Assembly (NCBI GenBank): GCA_002347405.1
Contig: DDXB01000063.1
Span: 1 to 12,124, forward strand
Length of the DNA stretch: 12,124 nucleotides
Direction: 5' to 3'
Source of the DNA: Rhodocyclaceae bacterium UBA2271
GTDB taxonomy: Bacteria; Pseudomonadota; Gammaproteobacteria; Burkholderiales; Rhodocyclaceae
A program made the position numbers and the translations under genes. This document shows, piece by piece, positions 6,841 to 12,124 of the stretch (the first letter of the stretch is position 1; every line of letters starts with the position of its first letter). The notes under the pieces are model-generated. The model worked only from the letters and a program-made list of their open reading frames with translations, searched no databases and had not been told where the DNA came from.

Positions 6841-8247
6841 ATGAAAGGCTTATGGATCATGAACAAGACTTTTCAGCGCTTGACCCAGAACGGGCTAATC
6901 ATGGCGGGCGCGCTCTCACTTTTTACTCTCGGGATGGCAGCTCAGGCCGACGATGGCGACCTGTCCGAAGAGACCAAGGCATGCCTGGAATGCCACGACA
7001 AAAAGGGTTTGGAGATAAAGCTCGAGAATCAGGAGACGCTGTCACTACATGTCTCCACCAACGCCTTTCTCGAGTCGGTGCATAAGGACAACGATTGTAC
7101 GGACTGCCACTCGGATATCGACGAGACGAGCCACGGCAAGATTAAAACGCTCATCAAGAGCCGGCGCGAGAATTCCTTGAGCAAGCAGGATGTTTGCCGC
7201 GACTGTCACAAGAAGAATTACAAGCAATATGAAGACAGCCTTCATTCCGCGCTGGTCAAGGAAGGCAGCAAGGACGCACCGCTATGCTTCGATTGCCATG
7301 ATCCGCATGTTCAGCGCTCAGTGAAAATCGTCGGGCCGATTGCCGAAACTCCCTGCGCGCGGTGTCACGAGGATATTTTCAAGGCCTATTCCACCGATGT
7401 GCATGGCCTGGAAAGAATTACCAAAGGCAAGGCCGCACCCATCTGCGCCGATTGCCACAAGGCCCACGACGTGAAGGCGGCATCGTTCGGCGACGGCATA
7501 AAAGACAGCTGCCTGGCCTGTCACAAGGATGCGGTTACCCAGCACCAGGATTGGTTGCCGAATGCGGCGCGACACTTCGCGGCGATCTCCTGTCCGGTTT
7601 GTCATGCTCCGGGCGCGCAACGCCGGGTTAACCTCCGGCTCTACGACAATGTGGCCGGCCGTCAGGTGTCTGAAAAGTCCGGCGTTCCCATATTCAAGAA
7701 GCGGGCCGAGGCCGCCGACGCAAGCAGTCTCGGCCTGGATGAGCGGGCACTGTTGAGCCTGCTCAAGGAGTTCAACCAGGACGAAGCTCAGGGGAGCACT
7801 GTCCTGCGCGGTCGTCTGGAGGTTCGCTCTGGTATAGAGGCGCATCAGTTGAGCGAAAAGTCCAAGGCCATCAAAGACTGCAATACCTGTCACCAAGCGG
7901 GCGCCGAACCGTTTCAAAGCGTAACGCTGACCATCGCCAGTCCGGATGGCAGGCCGATTCGCCATGGCGTCCAGAAAGCGGTATTGACTTCCCTGACCGC
8001 CACCGAGTCGGTGCGGGGGTTCTACGCCATCGGCGGCACGCGGATCAAACTGCTGGACTACCTGCTGCTGCTGGTCGTGCTGGGCGCGATTGGCGTGCCT
8101 CTGTTGCACATGACGATCAAGCGGATGTTCAGAAAAATTCGGGAGCAGGACGAGGCCGCGAGGCTTGCTCAACGCGCTCAAACCAGCAGTCAGGGCTTGC
8201 CGGATGATCGGCCGAGCGCAGACGAATCCCAACAAAGCAGGAGCTAG
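6841..8247 (+). CDS. Nine-heme c-type cytochrome, membrane-anchored, periplasmic
   Basis: This 468-aa protein has a signal peptide (about 1-36, ending MAAQA before DDGD) and nine CXXCH heme-attachment motifs at residues 48, 86, 119, 149, 172, 202, 224, 251 and 347. Eight are packed in the first 255 residues; the ninth stands apart after a heme-free insert of about 90 residues. Extra His residues between motifs can supply distal ligands. A C-terminal helix (about 404-424, LLDYLLLLVVLGAIGVPLL) followed by a basic stretch anchors it in the inner membrane. GGGGGA six nt before the ATG at 6841 supports this start; an ATG at 6859 would also leave a signal peptide. The next gene, a cytochrome b, begins 2 bp after the stop, so the pair probably forms a quinol-oxidising complex that passes electrons through the hemes to a periplasmic acceptor. 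The acceptor is unknown. Confidence 0.9.
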   Translation: MKGLWIMNKTFQRLTQNGLIMAGALSLFTLGMAAQADDGDLSEETKACLECHDKKGLEIKLENQETLSLHVSTNAFLESVHKDNDCTDCHSDIDETSHGKIKTLIKSRRENSLSKQDVCRDCHKKNYKQYEDSLHSALVKEGSKDAPLCFDCHDPHVQRSVKIVGPIAETPCARCHEDIFKAYSTDVHGLERITKGKAAPICADCHKAHDVKAASFGDGIKDSCLACHKDAVTQHQDWLPNAARHFAAISCPVCHAPGAQRRVNLRLYDNVAGRQVSEKSGVPIFKKRAEAADASSLGLDERALLSLLKEFNQDEAQGSTVLRGRLEVRSGIEAHQLSEKSKAIKDCNTCHQAGAEPFQSVTLTIASPDGRPIRHGVQKAVLTSLTATESVRGFYAIGGTRIKLLDYLLLLVVLGAIGVPLLHMTIKRMFRKIREQDEAARLAQRAQTSSQGLPDDRPSADESQQSRS

Positions 8248-8249
8248 CC

Positions 8250-8882
8250 ATGCACAAGCTATATGTCAATCCGTTGCCGGTCAGGATCTGGCACTGGGCC
8301 AATGCCTTCGGTTTCGTCTTGCTGATTGCCACCGGTGTACAGATGAGGTATCTCGACCTGATCCAGGTGGTGCCATTCCGGACCGCCGTGGTCGCTCACA
8401 ACTGGATCGGCTTTGTCCTCATCGCCAACTTTTTCCTGTGGCTGGGCTTCTACCTTTTTACGGACAAGATCAAGGTCTACCACCCAGAATTGAGCCCGAC
8501 CAAGTATTTTCGCGCCAGTTTCCGCCAGCTGCAGTTCTATGGCTACGGAATCTTCAAGGGCCACCCCAACCCGCACCATATGAACGCCTATCGCAAGTTC
8601 AACGCCCTGCAGAGCATGAGCTACCAGATCATCATGCTGCTGGTCGTGCCGCTTCAGTTCTTCACCGGCGTGCTGCTGTGGGATGTTGCGCATTTTTCAT
8701 CCATGGTCGAGACCCTGGGCGGAGTGCGCGTGGTCAATACGGTGCATGTGCTGATTTTCATCTTCTTCACCGGATTCATCTTCATCCATTCTTATCTGGC
8801 CAGCCTCAGCCATACGCCCTGGGGGCATTTCAAGGCGATGATCACCGGTTATGAGGAAGTCGATGACGAGCCGGCGCAATAG
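8250..8882 (+). CDS. Cytochrome b561-type membrane subunit (di-heme b)
   Basis: This 210-aa integral membrane protein has four main helices (about 15-32, 45-69, 124-144, 161-185). The His ligands sit where di-heme cytochrome b subunits of hydrogenases, formate and thiosulfate reductases carry them: His15 (RIWHW), His50 (VVAHNW), His166 and His180 (VNTVH...FIFIHSY, 14 apart on the last helix). It should bind two b hemes and exchange electrons with the quinone pool. The start is 2 bp after the cytochrome c stop, with AGGAG upstream (CAGGAGCTAGCC), so the two are translated together. The cytosolic tail is acidic. No catalytic molybdenum or hydrogenase subunit is nearby, so the nine-heme cytochrome is its likely partner. 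Confidence 0.88.
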   Translation: MHKLYVNPLPVRIWHWANAFGFVLLIATGVQMRYLDLIQVVPFRTAVVAHNWIGFVLIANFFLWLGFYLFTDKIKVYHPELSPTKYFRASFRQLQFYGYGIFKGHPNPHHMNAYRKFNALQSMSYQIIMLLVVPLQFFTGVLLWDVAHFSSMVETLGGVRVVNTVHVLIFIFFTGFIFIHSYLASLSHTPWGHFKAMITGYEEVDDEPAQ

Positions 8883-8925
8883 CCAACAAGAGTCAGACTC
8901 TCATGGCGCTACGATATCCGCCGTT

Positions 8926-8959
8926 TCGTCATCCAGTCCAGCTTGCCCCTGGATGACGA
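8926..8959. terminator. 11-bp inverted repeat between convergent genes
   Basis: TCGTCATCCAG (8926-8936) pairs perfectly with CTGGATGACGA (8949-8959) around a 12-nt loop. It lies in the 99-bp gap between the cytochrome b stop and the stop of the membrane-anchored response regulator, so it can serve both directions. There is no T-run beside it. It could instead be a REP-like palindrome, since CGTCAT/ATGACG palindromes are widespread in proteobacteria. Confidence 0.5.
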
Positions 8960-8981
8960 TCTCCAGGAGGCTCGGTTCGCC

Positions 8982-9719
8982 TTACTTTACATCATGCGTT
9001 TTTTCAATTAACGCCTTGCCACCAATCCAGGCCAGCATGGCCAGCCCGACAAAGGGAAACATGAGTGCATAGACCAGGCCGACAAAGGGGGCGGCGATAA
9101 ACAGGGCCACATTCCTTATGAGGCGGGCTACTGTTGCCATGGAGGGAAACTTGCTAACCAGTGCCTTGCCACCAATCCAGGCCAGCATGGCCAGCCCGAC
9201 CACGGGGAAGAACAACGCATAGGCCAGACCGATAAACGGAGCCGCCAAGGACAGGCCCATGTGTTTCAACAGGCTTCTCTTTGCAACCGGTTCGGGCAGC
9301 ACGATCTCGACAGCCTGTGTTTCCGGCTGTTCAACAACGGTCAGCGCGGGTTGCCGCAACGCATGAGCTGCACTCTCCACGATCATTTCCGGAGACAAAG
9401 GCTTGTTCAAGAAAGCCGACACGCCAGCGGCCTTGGCTCTTTGCTCATTCGCCGTTGTGCCGTATCCGGTCACGATAACCACGGGGGTCCAGGGCTGGTT
9501 TGCCCTGACTCGTTCCGCCAGTTCAACGCCGTCCATGCCGGGCATCTTGATATCCGTGAAGACCAGGTCGTACGCCTGTTCGCGCATCTTGTCCAGCGCT
9601 TCGGCAGCGTTCTGGGCCGTGATCACCACGTAACCCTTGTCTTGAGAAAGAACACGGTTGAAACTCTTGCCAACTATGGGGTCATCATCGACGACCAGAA
9701 TTTTACGAAGTGCGCTCAT
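8982..9719 (-). CDS. Response regulator fused to a duplicated hydrophobic membrane domain
   Basis: This 245-aa protein has an N-terminal REC domain (about 4-122). Its acidic pocket is D11/D12, the phosphorylation site D56 (FTDIKMPG), the switch residue T84 and K106 (LNKP). A 25-residue linker rich in Glu/Val/Pro follows. The C-terminal part contains two copies, 50 residues apart (about 158-187 and 208-237), of a hydrophobic unit AAPFxGLxYALxFPxVGLAMLAWIGGKAL. Each unit is long enough for a transmembrane segment or a tight hairpin broken by the central Pro. No DNA-binding, GGDEF or HD domain is present. The output therefore seems to be membrane localisation. AAGGAG 8 nt before the ATG is a good ribosome site. 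It follows a second REC gene by 62 bp and is probably cotranscribed from the sigma-54 promoter. The role is unknown. Confidence 0.85.
   Translation of the reverse strand: MSALRKILVVDDDPIVGKSFNRVLSQDKGYVVITAQNAAEALDKMREQAYDLVFTDIKMPGMDGVELAERVRANQPWTPVVIVTGYGTTANEQRAKAAGVSAFLNKPLSPEMIVESAAHALRQPALTVVEQPETQAVEIVLPEPVAKRSLLKHMGLSLAAPFIGLAYALFFPVVGLAMLAWIGGKALVSKFPSMATVARLIRNVALFIAAPFVGLVYALMFPFVGLAMLAWIGGKALIEKTHDVK
9013..9200 (-). repeat. Exact 38-bp direct repeat inside the response regulator gene
   Basis: Positions 9013-9050 and 9163-9200 are identical over 38 bp and exactly 150 bp (50 codons) apart. They encode the VGLAMLAWIGGKA part of each hydrophobic unit. The rest of the two units matches at protein level but differs at nucleotide level. 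Confidence 0.9.
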
Positions 9720-9740
9720 GACATTTCTCCTTGGTTAAAT

Positions 9741-9768
9741 GGCTCGATCGGCAAAGGTGCATCGAGCC
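9741..9768. promoter_or_regulatory. 8-bp inverted repeat between the two response regulator genes
   Basis: GGCTCGAT (9741-9748) and ATCGAGCC (9761-9768) are perfect complements with a 12-nt spacer. They occupy most of the 62-bp gap, just upstream of the ribosome site of the membrane-anchored regulator. There is no T-tract, so it may be an operator or an mRNA structure that sets the ratio of the two products instead of a full terminator. Confidence 0.45.
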
Positions 9769-9781
9769 CCAACAATAAAAC

Positions 9782-10216
9782 TTACATTCTTGCCCGTGAC
9801 TGAATGGCGGTGCACGCGGTTCGTTGTTCGCTGCGCAACGCCCATCTCTTATGCGTCATGGCGTCGTTTGCGACTTTGATGACATCATCCGGCCCAACTG
9901 GTTTGGCGAGATAGTCATAGGCACCCAGCGCTACTGCCTTCTTGGCGGTGTCAATTGCCGGATACCCGGTAATGATGACTACCTCGCTCTCGGGCCACTG
10001 GTCCTTGATAGACTTGAGAACATTCATGCCATCCATTTCAGGCATATGCAGATCAAGCAATACAACGTCGAAGGGTTGTTGCCGCATCATTCGAATTGCA
10101 CCCTTTCCATCCGCAACAACTTCAACCTTGCAGTGTTCTGTCGACAGAGCCCTGACATAGCTAAGACGAACAATTTCTTCATCGTCTATCACCAGAATCC
10201 TGGCTTTTGCATTCAT
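9782..10216 (-). CDS. Single-domain response regulator (REC only)
   Basis: This 144-aa protein consists of one receiver domain (about 5-122) and a short basic tail. All key residues are present: D11/D12, phospho-acceptor D55 (LLDLHMPEMDG), T83 (VIITGY) and K105 (LAKP, followed by VGPDDV). With no output domain it should act as a phosphorylated partner protein or phosphorelay intermediate, like CheY- or Spo0F-type proteins. The ATG is preceded by AGGGG about 8 nt upstream. It is the first gene after a consensus sigma-54 promoter (-24 element at 10275-10268), which gives a leader of about 30 nt. It is divergent from the heme-type histidine kinase, a possible phosphate donor. The 24-residue tail is Arg-rich and shows no known motif. 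Confidence 0.88.
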   Translation of the reverse strand: MNAKARILVIDDEEIVRLSYVRALSTEHCKVEVVADGKGAIRMMRQQPFDVVLLDLHMPEMDGMNVLKSIKDQWPESEVVIITGYPAIDTAKKAVALGAYDYLAKPVGPDDVIKVANDAMTHKRWALRSEQRTACTAIQSRARM

Positions 10217-10257
10217 TTTGCTTGCCCCTCGAATTTAACAATTTACGCTTTTTAGAT

Positions 10258-10275
10258 AAGCAATCACCGTGCCAA
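10258..10275 (-). promoter_or_regulatory. Consensus sigma-54 (-24/-12) promoter for the response regulator genes
   Basis: On the minus strand the sequence reads TTGGCACG-GTGA-TTGCTT. It matches the YTGGCACG-N4-TTGCW consensus at every position. The invariant GG (10273-10272) and GC (10261-10260) have the required 10-nt spacing. The predicted start is near 10249, about 33 nt before the response regulator ATG at 10216, with a ribosome site in between. This implies dependence on RpoN and on an AAA+ activator binding upstream, between here and the kinase gene. Confidence 0.85.
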
Positions 10276-10349
10276 GTGCTTGCGCAAATGACAACCAGCA
10301 TAAATATCAAATAGTTAATCCAATTTGTGGGAACATATCGGAGCCACAT

Positions 10350-10361
10350 GGGGATCTCCCC
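10350..10361. promoter_or_regulatory. Candidate activator-binding dyad
   Basis: GGGGA-TC-TCCCC is a perfect short dyad about 100-112 bp upstream of the predicted sigma-54 start, a normal distance for an enhancer-type activator site. It lies in the 245-bp region shared with the divergent kinase gene. The remainder of that region is AT-rich, with a CAAATTTG palindrome at 10375-10382. No matching known operator was recognised. Confidence 0.3.
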
Positions 10362-10461
10362 AGTCAGCCAAGTACAAATTTGAGATACATTTGTTGCGCC
10401 CGGATGAGTTCACACGTTGTGCTTTGGATTGATGTCTATTCACCTTGGAGCTATTTGAAAA

Positions 10462-12096
10462 ATGCGTTCAATTAACCTCAAGGTCAAAGTCAGCCTTTCC
10501 CTGTTCGGCATTCTTTCAGTGGTGGCGCTTTTGGCGACATTCGTTTTCGTCGAGCACCGCGAAGAAGAACTGCAGGACGAGATCGCCAGGCATACCGCAC
10601 AACTTTCCGACGTGATTGTTGCGAGTACCCGCTATGCGATGCTTGTAGACCAGCCCGATATCGCCGGGAGAATCATTCAGGACATAGGCAAACAACAAGG
10701 AATCGAGCGACTCAGGGTGATCGACAAGTACGGCACCATCGTTCATTCGAAAAAGATATCGGACATCGGGGAATGGGTTGATCAAAAGGAAGAGCCGTGC
10801 ATTCAATGCCATCAAGGCGGCACCCCCCTGCAGAATGTACCCATCGACAGGCGCTGGAAAGTCATTGAAGAGCCGGGGGGGGGCAGATTTCTGAGCACGA
10901 TGCAGGCGATACGCAATGAGCCTTCCTGTTCGTCTGCGTCCTGCCACGAACATTCCCCGGACCAGTTGGTGCTTGGCGTTGTCGATATTGCCTATTCCCT
11001 CGAAGAAATGGACAAGTCAAAGCAGGAGCATGCCACTTACGTCATCGGCATGTCGCTCGGGTTCATTCTCATATTTGCCATTGGCATCGGGTTTCTGCTA
11101 AAACGAGTCATCTATGTTCCCCTGAAAGACCTGGAAACCGGCGCATCACGGATTGCCTCCGGAAACCTCGATTTTGCAATTCCGGTCCGCAGTCAGGATG
11201 AGTTTGGCTACGTCGCGAAGTCTTTCAACGACATGACTGCAGCACTAAGCGAATCAAAACTGGAGATGCTGGAATTGGTGCAAACCCTTGAATCCAGAGT
11301 CGAAGAAAGAACGAAGGAATTGCTTGTGGCACGGGCCGAGGTTGCCCAGGGCGAGAAGCTCGCTTCCATCGGCGTGTTAGCGTCCGGGATTGCGCATGAA
11401 TTGAATAATCCTTTAACCGGCGTGCTGACTTTTGCTTCACTGATGCGCAAGAAAGCGGCGGAGGGCAGCGAAGACGCGGAGGATTTGGACCTGATTATCA
11501 GTGAAACCAAACGCTGTGCCGGCATTATCAGGCGATTGCTTGACTTTGCGCGGGAGAAGATCCCCAGCAAGGACTTTGTCGACCTCAATCAGGTGATCGA
11601 TGACACCGTGCGCCTTGTCCTGGGGCCTGCATCCTTGCAACAGATCGCGATCACGGTCGATCTTGATCCGGCATTGCCTCGGGCATGGGGCGATGCAGAT
11701 CTGCTCAAGCAGGTCATCATGAATCTGCTTGTCAATGCCGAACAAGCCATCGAGGGCAAGGGGAGCATTGTTGTGACAAGCCGCCCCCTCCTCGCCGCAG
11801 TTGCCGCGGAACCCACTGCCACCCCGGTTCCGATGGTGGAGATAACAGTCACAGACACCGGTTCTGGTATTCCGAAGGAGAATCTGGAGCGGATATTTGA
11901 TCCCTTCTTTACTTCCAAAGAGGTCGGCAAGGGAACCGGACTGGGCTTGTCTGTCAGTTATGGCATCATCAAATCCCATGGGGGAAAGATCAGTGTTGAA
12001 AGTGTTGTCGGTGCAGGAACGACATTTCGCATCTTGCTGCCATTAACATCCTCACTTTCCGAGACTGAACGCAATCAAGGTGAAACGAGACAATGA
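10462..12096 (+). CDS. Membrane sensor histidine kinase with heme-c-type periplasmic domain
   Basis: This 544-aa protein has a first membrane helix (about 8-30) and a periplasmic domain (about 31-190). That domain contains C113-IQ-C116-H117, a classical CXXCH heme site, and C156-SSAS-C161-H162, a CX4CH motif. A second helix follows (about 193-213), then HAMP (about 214-265) and a coiled coil (about 265-297). The kinase core starts at LASIGVLASGIAHELNNPL with phospho-acceptor H312. Its ATP-binding domain carries an N box (NLLVNAEQA, from 421), DTGSGIP (465-471), DPFFTSK and GTGLGLS (491-497). The H-box style is that of NtrB/ZraS-like kinases, which often pair with sigma-54 activators. It is probably a redox sensor using covalent heme. 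The start ATG gives a proper N-terminal helix, with GGAG about 11 nt upstream. The next gene overlaps its stop. Confidence 0.9.
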   Translation: MRSINLKVKVSLSLFGILSVVALLATFVFVEHREEELQDEIARHTAQLSDVIVASTRYAMLVDQPDIAGRIIQDIGKQQGIERLRVIDKYGTIVHSKKISDIGEWVDQKEEPCIQCHQGGTPLQNVPIDRRWKVIEEPGGGRFLSTMQAIRNEPSCSSASCHEHSPDQLVLGVVDIAYSLEEMDKSKQEHATYVIGMSLGFILIFAIGIGFLLKRVIYVPLKDLETGASRIASGNLDFAIPVRSQDEFGYVAKSFNDMTAALSESKLEMLELVQTLESRVEERTKELLVARAEVAQGEKLASIGVLASGIAHELNNPLTGVLTFASLMRKKAAEGSEDAEDLDLIISETKRCAGIIRRLLDFAREKIPSKDFVDLNQVIDDTVRLVLGPASLQQIAITVDLDPALPRAWGDADLLKQVIMNLLVNAEQAIEGKGSIVVTSRPLLAAVAAEPTATPVPMVEITVTDTGSGIPKENLERIFDPFFTSKEVGKGTGLGLSVSYGIIKSHGGKISVESVVGAGTTFRILLPLTSSLSETERNQGETRQ

Positions 12097-12124
12097 ATGC
12101 CAGGTCGGCCTCAAATATGAAGTG
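12093..12124 (+). CDS. Start of next gene, cut by the window end (possible cognate regulator)
   Basis: An ATG at 12093 overlaps the kinase TGA (ATGA) and stays open to the window end, giving MNARSASNMK. AAGGTG lies about 10 nt upstream. An alternative ATG at 12097 meets a stop after seven codons. Ten residues show no domain. A kinase of this type is usually followed by its response regulator, and the sigma-54 promoter nearby makes an NtrC-family activator plausible, but that is inference from position only. Confidence 0.5.
   Translation, partial: MNARSASNMK

Noticed and set aside
7318..8235. 305-aa minus-strand open frame opposite the nine-heme cytochrome
   Set aside because: The plus-strand frame has nine CXXCH motifs, a signal peptide and an anchor; the antisense frame has no recognisable domain.
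10429..10442. FNR/Anr-like box (TTGAT-N4-ATTCA) upstream of the kinase
   Set aside because: Only the first half matches; the second half agrees at 3 of 5 positions with ATCAA, too weak to claim.

Overview
The window looks like a chromosomal piece of a respiratory betaproteobacterium, most likely of the Rhodocyclales type (Accumulibacter/Dechloromonas-like). This rests on high GC in the transport genes, periplasmic c-type cytochromes, a sigma-54 promoter and the general character of the proteins; it is an inference from style, not from a marker gene. No tRNA, rRNA, CRISPR array, transposase or integrase was seen.

Layout. (1) Positions 1-1060 are an accessory end: the tail of an antitoxin-like gene overlapping a PemK/MazF-type toxin, an imperfect 33-bp direct repeat, and a small membrane-type hypothetical gene that seems to have lost its start. 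That gene is followed at once by half of an integron attC-like site. (2) Positions 1128-5552 (minus strand) are a tight operon: Kef-type antiporter 2, a 45-aa small ORF, Kef-type antiporter 1, and a tandem universal stress protein. Two of the junctions are ATGA overlaps, and the small ORF has a near-perfect Shine-Dalgarno and a 10-bp hairpin inside it. (3) Positions 5765-6596 (minus) hold a carboxymuconolactone decarboxylase/AhpD-like protein and an 85-aa two-helix membrane protein, possibly the head of the same transcription unit. (4) Positions 6841-8882 (plus) encode an electron-transfer module: a nine-heme membrane-anchored cytochrome c and a di-heme cytochrome b561-type quinol-oxidising subunit. 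(5) Positions 8982-12124 are a signalling cluster. On the minus strand are two response regulators, one of them fused to a duplicated hydrophobic membrane domain; they lie behind a consensus sigma-54 (-24/-12) promoter. Divergent from them is a histidine kinase with a periplasmic domain carrying one CXXCH and one CX4CH motif, followed by the first codons of an ATGA-overlapping gene cut by the window end.

How it may work together (inference). The kinase probably senses periplasmic redox state through covalently bound heme. Its truncated downstream neighbour is in the right place to be the cognate regulator, possibly a sigma-54 activator acting on the promoter at 10258-10275. That promoter would make a free REC protein and a membrane-tethered REC protein. 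The adjacent nine-heme cytochrome/b561 pair is the obvious candidate for the respiratory chain being monitored. The Kef/Usp operon would serve K+/pH homeostasis under stress. The strongest candidates for undescribed biology are the membrane-anchored response regulator, the heme-type kinase with its sigma-54 regulon, and the 45-aa ORF between the two Kef genes.
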